From: Streptomyces venezuelae | GTDB lineage: Bacteria; Actinomycetota; Actinomycetes; Streptomycetales; Streptomycetaceae | Assembly: GCF_008642275.1 (NCBI RefSeq) | Contig: NZ_CP029189.1 | Span: 1,844,001-1,908,000, forward strand | DNA: 64,000 bases | Direction of reading: 5' to 3' | Shown here: in pieces, positions 10,867-21,741 of the stretch | Layout of the letters: the number at the start of each line of letters is the position of its first letter | Position numbering within the stretch: position 1 is the stretch's first letter | Translations under genes and position numbers: made by a program | Notes under the pieces: generated by a model | Seen by the model: the letters and a program-made list of their open reading frames with translations, nothing else | What the model was told of the DNA's origin: nothing | Databases searched by the model: none

Positions 10867-11478
10867 TCACGCCCCGATCCGGTAGAGGGAGTGGGTCCAG
10901 GAGAAGCTGCTGTTGTTCACGTACCAGGCGTGCGAGGCCCAGTTGTAGCGGTCGCTGGAGGGCCAGGGGTCTCCCCAGTAGACCCAGTTGCTCGCGGTGT
11001 CGTAGCCGTAGACGACGTGCATGTGACCGCCGCCGTTCGACCACTGGATGCGGGTCTCGACGGGCCGGTTGGCGTTGATCTCCGTCTGGACGGTGGAGTA
11101 CTGGAGCCAGCCGCTGACGTACGAGCCGGGGTTGATACCGGCCCAGCGCAGTCCGGTCTGGACGTTGCCCAGGGTGGCCTGGTTGTTCGGGCATTCGCTG
11201 CCCTGCTGACGGTTGAAGGCGGCGTTGCAGAACTGGTTCTGGCTGTGGTTCCGGCCGAACCAGGTGGCGATGGTGTTGCCGCCGGCGGCCCAGCACCAGT
11301 TGGTCTTCTGCTGCGCCTGCATGGTGATGTTCAGGCGCTTGGCGGCGAGGGCGGAATCGGTGCCGGCCTCGGCGGCGGTGGCGGTGCCGGCACCGAGGGG
11401 CAGGGTGAACAGCAGAGCGGTGAGTACGGCGGTGAGACGGTCGGCGGCTGGGGATCGCCGCCGGTTTCGGTTGCGCAT
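10867..11478 (-). CDS. Secreted papain-like cysteine peptidase (AvrRpt2/C70- or C39-like)
   Basis: A 203-residue exported protein. A signal peptide (RRR N-region, hydrophobic core, ATAAEA site near residue 36) precedes a small papain-fold domain. The catalytic Cys62 lies in QKTNWCWAA, a hallmark of AvrRpt2-type peptidases; the His is in GGGHMHVVYGY (His154) and the third residue is probably Asp170 in WGDPW. Four Cys in the mature part may form disulfides. AvrRpt2 relatives are activated and act on host or cell-surface proteins; here the substrate is unknown. The stop overlaps the start of the next gene, so the membrane-anchored partner is co-translated. Confidence 0.82.
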   Translation of the reverse strand: MRNRNRRRSPAADRLTAVLTALLFTLPLGAGTATAAEAGTDSALAAKRLNITMQAQQKTNWCWAAGGNTIATWFGRNHSQNQFCNAAFNRQQGSECPNNQATLGNVQTGLRWAGINPGSYVSGWLQYSTVQTEINANRPVETRIQWSNGGGHMHVVYGYDTASNWVYWGDPWPSSDRYNWASHAWYVNNSSFSWTHSLYRIGA

Positions 11479-11596
11479 CGCGTTCCTCCCGGTGTGGGGT
11501 GTGGGGGGTGGAGGAGCGCGTCCGGACGCTGTTCAGGAGCATCAGACAGTTGTCGCGATCAGGTCAACACGCTTCAATACGCGGTGACATTGCTGT

Positions 11597-11695
11597 GTGA
11601 ACGGTGGGGCTGCGGTGTGAACGGATGCTGCCGTGTCACCTGGTCCCCCGGAGCCGCCGCCGCGATCCCCCGTGCCGGCCCGTGTGAACGTTCAC
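11597..11695. promoter_or_regulatory. Three GTGAAC sites, one a perfect palindrome, upstream of an HTH gene
   Basis: GTGAAC occurs at 11597-11602 and 11617-11622 (20 bp apart, both within GTGTGAACGG) and at 11684-11689, where it forms the perfect 12-bp palindrome GTGAACGTTCAC (11684-11695). The last site lies just before the ribosome binding site AAGGAG of the HTH gene at 11708. Spacing and symmetry fit an autoregulatory operator set that may also affect the divergent peptidase gene. The role is inferred. Confidence 0.45.
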
Positions 11696-11707
11696 GAAGG
11701 AGTCGCC

Positions 11708-12640
11708 ATGCGGCCCACCGAGGACACGGCGGAACTCGGCCGGCTGCTGCGCGGCGGCCCCTTCCACCTCGCCCTGCGCGCCGCCCTCGCCGCGCGCGGA
11801 CTGCCCCTGCACCGGGTCCAGCACCGACTGGCGGCACAGGGCATCAAGGTCGGCGTGACCAGCCTCAGTTACTGGCAGCAGGGCGCCCGGCGGCCCCGTC
11901 ACCCGGAGTCGCTGCGGGCGGTCACCGCGCTGGAACGGATCCTGGAACTGCCCGACGGCGCCCTCCTGCGCCTGCTGGCCGCCGAGGATGCCGGACCCGG
12001 TCCCGCGCGCCCGCCCACCCGCTCGTACCGGGCGCTGTTCAGCATGGGCGGGACCGTGGAACGGCTGCTGGACGGGCTGGACCTGCCGCCCGACGGAGGG
12101 CTGCACTCGGTCGGCCACCACGAGCGGGTCCGCATCGGACCGGCCGGTGAGCTGCGGGTCCGCGAGTCGCAGCAGATCGTCCGGGCCCACCGCGACGGCG
12201 TCGACCGCTACCTGGCCGTCCACCACGGCGACCCGGGCTGCGACGTGTCGCGGATGCGCGTGGCGGCGTACGAGAACTGCCGCACGGGCCGGGTGCGGTG
12301 CCACCCTGAGTCCGGGGTGGTGGTCGCCGAGCTGCTCTTCGACGCGCGGCTGCGGCGCGGGGACACCCACGTCTTCGGTTACGGGATCGAGGACGGGACC
12401 GGAGCCCGCAGCGGCGAGTACGTCCGCGGGTTCAGCTACGCCGGCGGGCAGTACATGCTCCAGGTCAGCTTCGACGAGGCGGCCCTGCCGGTGCGCTGCC
12501 GCCGCTTCGCCCGGGGCGGGCCCGGGGCCCCGCGCACCGGCCTCGTGGACCTGACGCCCAGCGGCCGGCACCGGGCGGTGCACCTGGTGGAGCAGTCGGT
12601 GCGGCGCGGAATCCTCGGGATCGCCTGGGACTGGGACTGA
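11708..12640 (+). CDS. XRE-like HTH regulator with a conserved C-terminal sensor domain
   Basis: A 310-residue cytoplasmic protein. The first 90 residues resemble a XRE/Cro helix-turn-helix (LHRVQHRLAAQGIKVGVTSLSYWQQGARRP). The remaining 200 residues form a Streptomyces-type conserved domain rich in Arg and Asp (HHGDPGCDVSRMRV, FGYGIEDGTG) with no named family I recognise. The start is the ATG with AAGGAGTCGCC upstream; GTGAAC sites precede it. It is divergent from the peptidase pair and may regulate it or itself. Function beyond DNA binding is not predictable. Confidence 0.75.
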   Translation: MRPTEDTAELGRLLRGGPFHLALRAALAARGLPLHRVQHRLAAQGIKVGVTSLSYWQQGARRPRHPESLRAVTALERILELPDGALLRLLAAEDAGPGPARPPTRSYRALFSMGGTVERLLDGLDLPPDGGLHSVGHHERVRIGPAGELRVRESQQIVRAHRDGVDRYLAVHHGDPGCDVSRMRVAAYENCRTGRVRCHPESGVVVAELLFDARLRRGDTHVFGYGIEDGTGARSGEYVRGFSYAGGQYMLQVSFDEAALPVRCRRFARGGPGAPRTGLVDLTPSGRHRAVHLVEQSVRRGILGIAWDWD

Positions 12641-12769
12641 GGTCGGGCGCTGCGCGCGCGACGGGCGCGGCGGGCCCGGCGGCGGGCGCGGGGCGGGCGC
12701 GACGGGCCCGGGGCGGGCGCGGGCCCCGGCCCGGTCGGGTGCCGGCACGGGCTCGGGCCCGGGCGGGGG

Positions 12770-13201
12770 TCAGCCGGCGACGAGCCGGCCGTTCTCGGCC
12801 CGGACCGGGACGGCGGGCAGCGGGGCGGAGGCCGGACCGCGCAGGACCTTGCCGGTCTTCACGTCGAAGCGGCTGCCGTGGCAGGGGCAGTTCCCCTCGC
12901 CCTCGTCGATCTTGTCCAGGACGCAGCCGGCGTGCGTGCACTGGGCACTGAAGGCCCGGTACTCGCCCTCGGCGGGGCAGCTGACGACCAGCTTGTTCTC
13001 CCGGTACAGCTTCGCGCCGCCCACCGGGACGTCGGCCGCGGCGCCCAGGTCCACCGGCGCGGTGGGGGTGGCGGGGGTGTGGCCCCCGCTGTTGGTCTCG
13101 GTGGAGCAGGCCGCGAGGGTCGCTCCGGCGCCCGCGGCCCCGGCGAGCGCGGCGGCGCCCTTGAGGACGGTACGGCGGGCGGGCGACTGCGGCGCGGGCA
13201 T
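12770..13201 (-). CDS. Exported Rieske [2Fe-2S] protein
   Basis: A 143-residue protein. The N-terminus has SPARRTVLKGAAALAG, a Tat-type signal (RR then hydrophobic), followed by LAAC at residues 29-32, a possible lipobox. The Rieske cluster ligands are CTH (Cys88, His90) and CPCH (Cys105, His108); Cys93 and Cys107 provide the usual disulfide. It is a small standalone Rieske carrier on the outer face of the membrane, with no obvious redox partner nearby. An AGGAG ribosome binding site precedes the ATG. The electron partner is unknown. Confidence 0.9.
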   Translation of the reverse strand: MPAPQSPARRTVLKGAAALAGAAGAGATLAACSTETNSGGHTPATPTAPVDLGAAADVPVGGAKLYRENKLVVSCPAEGEYRAFSAQCTHAGCVLDKIDEGEGNCPCHGSRFDVKTGKVLRGPASAPLPAVPVRAENGRLVAG

Positions 13202-13334
13202 GCGGTTCTCCTGAGCTGCGGAACGGGGTGCGGGCACGTGGGGAAGGGGGTGCGGGGCGGGGCGCGGGCCGGAACCCGGCCGGGGCACCGGCCCACCCGA
13301 CGATACCTCCGTCCCATGAGGTAGCTTCCCCCGC

Positions 13335-14210
13335 GTGATCGTCGTCGGCGGAGAAGCCCTCATCGACCTGGTGCCCGTGGCGCAGCCGCCCGGGGCGCTG
13401 CTGCCCCGGCCGGGCGGCGGACCGTACAACACCGCGCTGGCGCTCGGCCGGCTCGGCGCCGAGGTGGCTTTCTGCTCGCGGGTCTCGTCGGACGGTTTCG
13501 GCGAGAGTCTGCTGGCCGGGCTGCGGGCCGCCGGGGTGGACCTGTCGCTGGTCCAGCGCGGACCGGAGCCGACCACGCTCGCCGTGCCCTCGCTGGCCCC
13601 GGACGGCTCGGCCTCGTACGGCTTCTACGTCGGGGGCACCGCGGACCGGCTGTTCACACTGCCGCCCGCCCTCCCGGACGGGGTACGGGCGCTCGCGCTC
13701 GGCACCTGCTCGCTGGTCCTGGAACCGGGCGCGAGCGCGTACGAGGCCCTGCTGCGCCGGGAGTCGGGGCGCGGGGTGCTCACCCTGCTGGACCCCAACA
13801 TCCGGCCGGCGCTGATCGCGGACCCGGCGGCGTACCGCATCCGCTTCCTGGAACGGCTGCTGCCGCACACGCGTGTCCTCAAGCTGTCGGAGGAGGACGC
13901 GGCCTGGCTGGGCGGCCGGGTCGAGGACTGGCTGGCTGCCGGGCCTTCGGCGGTGGTGCTGACCCGGGGCGCGGCGGGCCTGACGGCCTGGACGCGGGAG
14001 GGCGGGCAGTACGCGGCGGCGGCGCGCGCGGTGCCGGTGGTGGACACGATCGGCGCGGGCGACACCGTCAACGCCGCTCTGCTGCACCGGCTCGCCCTGG
14101 TGCCGGGCGGCCCGGTGGACTGGCCGGAGGTGCTGTCATACGCCGCCCACGCGGCAGCCCTGACCTGCACGCGGGCGGGCGCGGAGCCGCCGTACGCGGC
14201 GGAGCTCTGA
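13335..14210 (+). CDS. PfkB-family carbohydrate kinase (fructokinase-like)
   Basis: A 291-residue ribokinase/PfkB-fold sugar kinase. The N-terminal GGEALIDLVP and GGGPYNTALALGRLG are the sugar-binding signature; the C-terminal DTIGAGDTVNAALL is the PfkB signature with the catalytic Asp near residue 240. Length and N-terminus resemble bacterial fructokinases, but the sugar cannot be fixed from sequence. The start is GTG; TAGCTT lies 7 nt before it and no Shine-Dalgarno is seen, so the message may be leaderless. Transcribed alone and divergent from the Rieske gene. Confidence 0.88.
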   Translation: MIVVGGEALIDLVPVAQPPGALLPRPGGGPYNTALALGRLGAEVAFCSRVSSDGFGESLLAGLRAAGVDLSLVQRGPEPTTLAVPSLAPDGSASYGFYVGGTADRLFTLPPALPDGVRALALGTCSLVLEPGASAYEALLRRESGRGVLTLLDPNIRPALIADPAAYRIRFLERLLPHTRVLKLSEEDAAWLGGRVEDWLAAGPSAVVLTRGAAGLTAWTREGGQYAAAARAVPVVDTIGAGDTVNAALLHRLALVPGGPVDWPEVLSYAAHAAALTCTRAGAEPPYAAEL

Positions 14211-14273
14211 CGGGAGCCGCTCGGCCCTGCTCGGCTCGGCCCGCGGTGGCGTCCGCCGCCGCTCGGGCGGACG

Positions 14274-14306
14274 CGGAAGGGTCCGGCCGTCGGCCGGACC
14301 CTTCCG
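14274..14306. terminator. Bidirectional hairpin terminator between the sugar kinase and uvrA
   Basis: A perfect 15-bp stem (arms 14274-14288 and 14292-14306) closed by a 3-nt loop (GTC) lies between two convergent genes, 64 bp after the kinase stop and 36 bp after the uvrA stop. It can terminate transcription from both sides. Confidence 0.8.
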
Positions 14307-14341
14307 TCGTACGCGAACCGCTCACGAACGCCTCTCGGCGG

Positions 14342-17353
<3,012 letters not shown>

Positions 17354-17540
17354 GCCGGTCCGCACCTTTCTTGAGAGAGCGGGGGCACGGGCCCCCGTCC
17401 CAGGGTATGGGGGGCGCCTCTGCGATGGACTTGGTCCTTGGACTTCCGAGCGTATAGCACGCACATTCGATTTACGGCACTCCGCAGACCGCTTCACCCA
17501 ATCGTGTGGTGGCGAGCGGTGAGCCACTAGGCTCGCCGTC

Positions 17541-18236
17541 ATGACTGATCATGTGCACGACCTGCGATCTGTACGTGAAGCCACGGACCGGCTGCTGACC
17601 GCTGTCGCGAAACTGGACAACGCGGCCCTCGCCGAGGAGTCACACCTCCCGGGCTGGACCCGCGGCCACATCCTGGCCCACCTCGCACGCAACGCGGACG
17701 CGCTCGTCAACGTCTTCGAGGGACGCCCGATGTACGAGAGCGCCTCCGCCCGTGACGCGGACATCGAGCGCGACGCCGGCCGGCCCCTGGAAGAACACCT
17801 GACGGACCTCCGTGATTCCGCGGCCCGCTTCATCGCCACCACCGAGCCCGACCAGGACTGGTCCCGCACGGTCGAGCTGCGCAACGGCGTCACCGACCTC
17901 GCCGCCAACGTGCCCTTCCGCCGCTGGGTCGAGGTCGACCTGCACCACGTCGACCTGAACATCGGCTACGAGCTCTCCGACCTCCCGGACGAGTTCACCG
18001 AGCGCGAGATCGCCTTCCTCGCCGACCGCTGGTCCGGCCGCCCCGAGGTCCCGCCGGTCACCCTCCAGTACTCGGACGGCACCTTCGTCGCGCGCACCGG
18101 CGGCACCGAGGGCACCCCGGTGACCCTCAGCGGCGCCGGGGACGACCTGCTCGGCTGGCTGGCCGGCCGCGGCCTCAAGGGCGCCCACCTCGCCATCGAG
18201 GCCGGAGACGCCCTGCCCGAACTCCCCCCGCTCTAG
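17541..18236 (+). CDS. Maleylpyruvate isomerase-family, mycothiol-dependent protein
   Basis: A 231-residue DinB/MDMPI-fold protein. The conserved [17 protein letters not shown] and [16 protein letters not shown] carry the metal-ligand histidines of the family. Relatives use mycothiol as cofactor in thiol-transfer or isomerase reactions. TAGGCT lies 7 nt before the ATG and there is no Shine-Dalgarno, so it is probably leaderless. The MBL hydrolase starts 10 bp downstream, and the pair resembles a mycothiol-dependent detoxification module. The substrate is unknown. Confidence 0.87.
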   Translation: MTDHVHDLRSVREATDRLLTAVAKLDNAALAEESHLPGWTRGHILAHLARNADALVNVFEGRPMYESASARDADIERDAGRPLEEHLTDLRDSAARFIATTEPDQDWSRTVELRNGVTDLAANVPFRRWVEVDLHHVDLNIGYELSDLPDEFTEREIAFLADRWSGRPEVPPVTLQYSDGTFVARTGGTEGTPVTLSGAGDDLLGWLAGRGLKGAHLAIEAGDALPELPPL

Positions 18237-18245
18237 GATCAAGGC

Positions 18246-18902
18246 ATGACGTACACCGGAGAGGTCAAGGTCGGCGGTCCCGCCGACGTGCACGAACTTG
18301 CGGACCTGATGATTTCCAAGGTCGCGGTGGGCCCGATGAACAACAACGCCTACCTGCTGCGCTGCCGCGCCACCGACGAGCAGCTGCTCATCGACGCGGC
18401 CGCCGAGGCGGGCACCCTGCTCAGCCTGATCGGCGACGACGGCATCGCCTCCGTGGTCACCACGCACCAGCACGGTGACCACTGGGGCGCGCTCGCCGAG
18501 GTGGTCGAGGCGACCGGTGCGCGCACCTACGCGGGCGCGCTCGACGCCGAGGGCATCCCGGTGGCGACCGACGTGCTCGTCGCCGACGGGGACACGATCA
18601 CGGTCGGCCGGGTCAGCCTGACCGCCCGCCACCTCGTGGGCCACACCCCGGGCTCGATCGCCCTGGTCTACGACGACCCGCACGGGCACGCGCACGTCTT
18701 CACCGGCGACTGCCTCTTCCCGGGCGGCGTCGGCAACACGCACGACGACCCGAAGGCCTTCGCCAGCCTCATCGACGACGTGCAGCACAAGATCTTCGAG
18801 CAGCTGCCGGACGAGACCTGGGTCTACCCGGGACACGGCAACGACACCACCCTCGGCGCCGAGCGTCCGCACCTGGCCGAGTGGCGCGAGCGCGGCTGGT
18901 AG
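18246..18902 (+). CDS. Metallo-beta-lactamase-fold hydrolase (glyoxalase II-like)
   Basis: A 218-residue MBL-fold hydrolase. The zinc motif THQHGDH (residues 73-79), a GHTPGSI segment, the metal-bridging Asp in FTGDCLFPGGVG and the final His in YPGHGNDT are all present. This set is typical of glyoxalase-II-like thioesterases. Co-location 9 nt after the mycothiol-type isomerase suggests hydrolysis of a mycothiol or other thiol ester; this is inferred. Confidence 0.9.
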   Translation: MTYTGEVKVGGPADVHELADLMISKVAVGPMNNNAYLLRCRATDEQLLIDAAAEAGTLLSLIGDDGIASVVTTHQHGDHWGALAEVVEATGARTYAGALDAEGIPVATDVLVADGDTITVGRVSLTARHLVGHTPGSIALVYDDPHGHAHVFTGDCLFPGGVGNTHDDPKAFASLIDDVQHKIFEQLPDETWVYPGHGNDTTLGAERPHLAEWRERGW

Positions 18903-19001
18903 GCGCCGCAACGCGTCAACTTCACGACGCGACGCACTCCTTCCGGTCGCTTGCGGCCGAACCCACGCCCTGAGGGGCGGGGAACGGGTATCTGGTGCGG
19001 C

Positions 19002-20477
19002 ATGCCACACGACCCGTCCCCGCCCCGGGCGCCCTCCGCCCGTCCCCCCGCCACGCCTCCCGCGGCGTCCCGCGCGCCGTCTCCCGCCCGGGCCGCCGAG
19101 CCCCTCGAAGCCCTCGAAGCCGACGACACGGTCAGCTCCGCCGGGCCTGGCATGCTGCGGCTCGCCACGGCCTCGCTCGCCGGGACCGCGATCGAGTTCT
19201 ACGACTTCTTCGTGTACGGGACGGCCGCCGCCCTCGTGCTCGGCCCGCTCTTCTTCCCCTCCTTCTCCCCGCTCGCCGGAACCCTCGCCGCCTTCGGCAC
19301 CTTCGGCGTCGGCTTCCTGGCCCGCCCGCTCGGTTCGGCGGTCTTCGGCCACATCGGCGACCGCTACGGCAGGCGCCCCGTGCTGCTCGCCTCCCTCCTG
19401 CTCACCGGCCTCGCCACGGTGGCCGTCGGCTGCGTGCCGACGTACGGCTCGATCGGCATGGCCGCGCCCGTACTCCTGCTCCTGCTGCGCTTCCTGCAGG
19501 GCCTCGGGCTGGGCGGGGAATGGGGTGGTGCCGTACTGCTGACCGCCGAGCACGCCCCCGAGCGGCGGCGCGGGCTCTGGTCGAGCTTCCCGCAGATGGG
19601 CCCGGCCGCGGGCTTCCTGCTCGCCAACGGCCTGATGCTGGGGCTGTCCGCGTCGCTGACCGATGCCCAGTTCACCGCCTGGGGGTGGCGGGTGCCGTTC
19701 TGGGCGGCCGGGGTGCTGGCGCTGGCCGGGCTGTGGCTGCGCCGCTCGGTGGAGGAGACCCCGCAGTTCCGGGCGCTCGCCGCCACGGACCGGCGGGCCG
19801 AGGCCCCGCTGGCCGAGGTGTTCCGGGGCCACTGGCGGCTGCTCCTGCTGACCGGCGGGGCGCTCGCCGTGGGGTACGCCGTCTTCTACGCGGTCACCAC
19901 CTGGTCCCTCGCGTACGCCACCGAGCACCTCTCGGTGGGCCGCACGGCGATGCTGGCCTGCATCATGGTGGCGGTCGCGATCAAGGGCCTGGTGACTCCG
20001 CTGATCGCGATGCTCGGCGACCGCTACGGGCGGCGGCCGCTGTGCCTGATCGGGTGTGCGATCTGCGTGGTGTGGATGTTCCCGCTGGTGGCGCTGTTGC
20101 GAACGGCCGATCCACTGCTGATGACCGTCGGCTTCACCGGCGCACTGCTGGGCATGGTCACGATGTTCTCGGTGGTGGCCGCCTACCTGCCCGAGCTGTA
20201 CGCGCCACGGATCCGCTGCACGGGCGCGGCCGTCGGCTACAACCTGGGTGGTGTGCTGGGCGGGGCGCTGACCCCGATCGTGGCGACGGCGCTGGCGGAC
20301 GGTTCCGGTCCGCCCTGGGGGGTCGCGCTGTACCTGACCGGGATCTCCCTGGTCAGCCTGGTCTGCTTCGCACTGCTGCCGGAGACCGGTCCGGCGGTCG
20401 TGTCGAAGCCGGCGGCTCCCCGCCGGACGACGGAAACGGGGGCGGCCGAAGCGGCCGCCCCCGTGCAGACCCGTTAG
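19002..20477 (+). CDS. MFS transporter, metabolite:H+ symporter (ShiA/ProP-like) family
   Basis: A 491-residue, 12-helix transporter. The family signature GTAIEFYDFFVYG opens helix 1 and GDRYGRRP occurs in both halves; LGLGGEWGGA marks helix 4. Relatives import dicarboxylates, shikimate, proline/betaine or similar solutes with protons; the substrate is not predictable. The first 65 residues are Pro/Ala-rich, so the true start may be further in. The ATG at 19002 follows a CCTGAGGGGCGGGGAAC stretch, a common Streptomyces intergenic motif, which argues against any earlier start. A strong hairpin sits inside the last codons. Confidence 0.85.
   Translation: MPHDPSPPRAPSARPPATPPAASRAPSPARAAEPLEALEADDTVSSAGPGMLRLATASLAGTAIEFYDFFVYGTAAALVLGPLFFPSFSPLAGTLAAFGTFGVGFLARPLGSAVFGHIGDRYGRRPVLLASLLLTGLATVAVGCVPTYGSIGMAAPVLLLLLRFLQGLGLGGEWGGAVLLTAEHAPERRRGLWSSFPQMGPAAGFLLANGLMLGLSASLTDAQFTAWGWRVPFWAAGVLALAGLWLRRSVEETPQFRALAATDRRAEAPLAEVFRGHWRLLLLTGGALAVGYAVFYAVTTWSLAYATEHLSVGRTAMLACIMVAVAIKGLVTPLIAMLGDRYGRRPLCLIGCAICVVWMFPLVALLRTADPLLMTVGFTGALLGMVTMFSVVAAYLPELYAPRIRCTGAAVGYNLGGVLGGALTPIVATALADGSGPPWGVALYLTGISLVSLVCFALLPETGPAVVSKPAAPRRTTETGAAEAAAPVQTR
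20436..20464. terminator. Hairpin inside the 3' end of the MFS gene, convergent with terC
   Basis: A perfect 13-bp stem (20436-20448 with 20452-20464) and 3-nt loop lies entirely within the last codons of the transporter gene, just before its stop. Two copies of CGGATCCG (20493-20500, 20511-20518) follow in the 42-bp spacer. Located between convergent genes, the structure probably terminates both, with the terminator encoded as the Ala/Glu-rich protein end. Confidence 0.6.
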
Positions 20478-20519
20478 ATCTCTCGGACCCGTCGGATCCG
20501 TTGGAGCTGTCGGATCCGG

Positions 20520-21503
20520 TTACGCGTCGATGCTCTCCGAGCGGGCGGCGGCCTCGGCCGCCGCCTGCTTCTTCGAGGCCATCAGGCTGGTGATCGTGGT
20601 GATGACCAGGACACCGCAGATGACGCCGAGGGAGACCGGGATCGAGATCACCGGGACGTGGACGCCGTTCTCGTGCAGGGCGTGCAGCACCAGCTTGACG
20701 CCGATGAAACCGAGGATGATCGACAGGCCGTAGCTGAGGTGGACCAGCTTCTTCAGCAGACCGCCGATGAGGAAGTACAGCTGGCGCAGGCCCATGAGCG
20801 CGAAGGCGTTGGCCGTGAAGACGATGTACGGGTCCTGGGTGAGGCCGAAGATCGCCGGGATGGAGTCCAGGGCGAACAGCACGTCGGTGGTGCCGATGGC
20901 GAGCATGACGATCATCAGCGGGGTCAGCACGCGCTTGCCGTTGCTGACGATGAAGAGCTTGGTGCCGTGGTACCGGTCGGCGACGCCGAACTTCTTCTCG
21001 ACGGACTTGAGGAGACGGTTCTCCTCGAACTCCTCGTCGTCCTCGTCCTTGCGGGCCTCTTGGATCAGCTTCCACGCGGTGTAGATCAGGAACGCGCCGA
21101 AGATGTAGAAGACCCAGGAGAAGCTGGCGATGATCGCGGCGCCGGCGGCGATGAACACCGCACGCAGGACCAGGGCGATCAGCACGCCGATGAGCAGCAC
21201 GCGCTGCTGCAGGTGGGACGGCACCGCGAACTTCGCCATGATCAGGACGAACACGAAGAGGTTGTCGACGCTCAGCGACTTCTCGGTGATGAAGCCCGCG
21301 AAGAACTCCTGGGACGCCTGGGGGTTGCCGAAGAACCACAGGCCGACGCCGAAGAGTCCGGCGAGGACGATCCAGACGACCGTCCAGGTGCCGGCCTCCT
21401 TGATCGACACGTCGTGGGGTTTGCGGCCGATGAAGAAGTCGGCACCGATGAGGAGGGACAGACCGAGAATGGTCGCAGCCCAAAGGGCCCAGGAAACTTC
21501 CAT
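20520..21503 (-). CDS. terC: TerC/Alx-family integral membrane protein (Mn exporter-like)
   Basis: A 327-residue TerC-family membrane protein with about nine helices. The family signatures LSVDNLFVFVLIM and TTDVLFALDSIPAIFGLT, each with acidic residues in the membrane, are intact; a charged loop (KDEDDEEFEENRLL) separates the halves. Relatives export manganese or load it into secreted proteins, and some confer tellurite tolerance. The ATG at 21503 is chosen because GGAGG lies 10 nt upstream; the GTG 9 nt earlier is too close to it. The leader carries a yybP-ykoY riboswitch, which strongly supports a manganese role. Confidence 0.92.
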   Translation of the reverse strand: MEVSWALWAATILGLSLLIGADFFIGRKPHDVSIKEAGTWTVVWIVLAGLFGVGLWFFGNPQASQEFFAGFITEKSLSVDNLFVFVLIMAKFAVPSHLQQRVLLIGVLIALVLRAVFIAAGAAIIASFSWVFYIFGAFLIYTAWKLIQEARKDEDDEEFEENRLLKSVEKKFGVADRYHGTKLFIVSNGKRVLTPLMIVMLAIGTTDVLFALDSIPAIFGLTQDPYIVFTANAFALMGLRQLYFLIGGLLKKLVHLSYGLSIILGFIGVKLVLHALHENGVHVPVISIPVSLGVICGVLVITTITSLMASKKQAAAEAAARSESIDA

Positions 21504-21553
21504 GGTGAACACGCCTCCGGCGGATGGCTCAGCACTTCGTCAGCGTCATCGCT

Positions 21554-21690
21554 GCCGGAGGTCTCTTCCACCCGGGCGGCCTGGAGGCCGTGGGCCGGCG
21601 CCCCGGGACCGTCTGCGCTCTTCTCACCGCAGTGGTCCGTATTGACGGGTACGCCGTAGCTGGAAAGCAGGAATACTCCCCTCCGCACGG
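21554..21690 (-). promoter_or_regulatory. yybP-ykoY (manganese) riboswitch in the terC leader
   Basis: Read on the minus strand, the leader begins with CGGAGGGGAGTA (hallmark GGGGAGUA) and has CCGTCAATACGG in its middle, the second metal-binding loop. It ends with GAAGAGACCTCCGGC (hallmark GAGACC). Helix P1 forms from CGGAGG (21685-21680) and CCTCCG (21561-21556). The 3' P1 strand CCTCCGGC (21561-21554) is also exactly complementary to GCCGGAGG (21521-21514), the terC ribosome binding site. Metal binding that stabilises P1 would therefore free translation. Confidence 0.85.
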
Positions 21691-21693
21691 ACG

Positions 21694-21723
21694 AGCTTAC
21701 CCGCTGAAGGCGATAAAGGTAAA
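21694..21723 (-). promoter_or_regulatory. Probable promoter of the terC leader
   Basis: TTTACC (21723-21718), 18 nt, TAAGCT (21699-21694). Transcription would start about 7 nt downstream, right at the 5' end of the riboswitch. The agreement with the riboswitch boundary supports this otherwise moderate match. Confidence 0.5.
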
Positions 21724-21741
21724 GGGAACACCAAAGAATGG

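Noticed and set aside
17354..17540. LexA box or TTGTCRGTG motif before uvrA
   Set aside because: No element with both halves was found; CACATTCGATTT is only a half-site.
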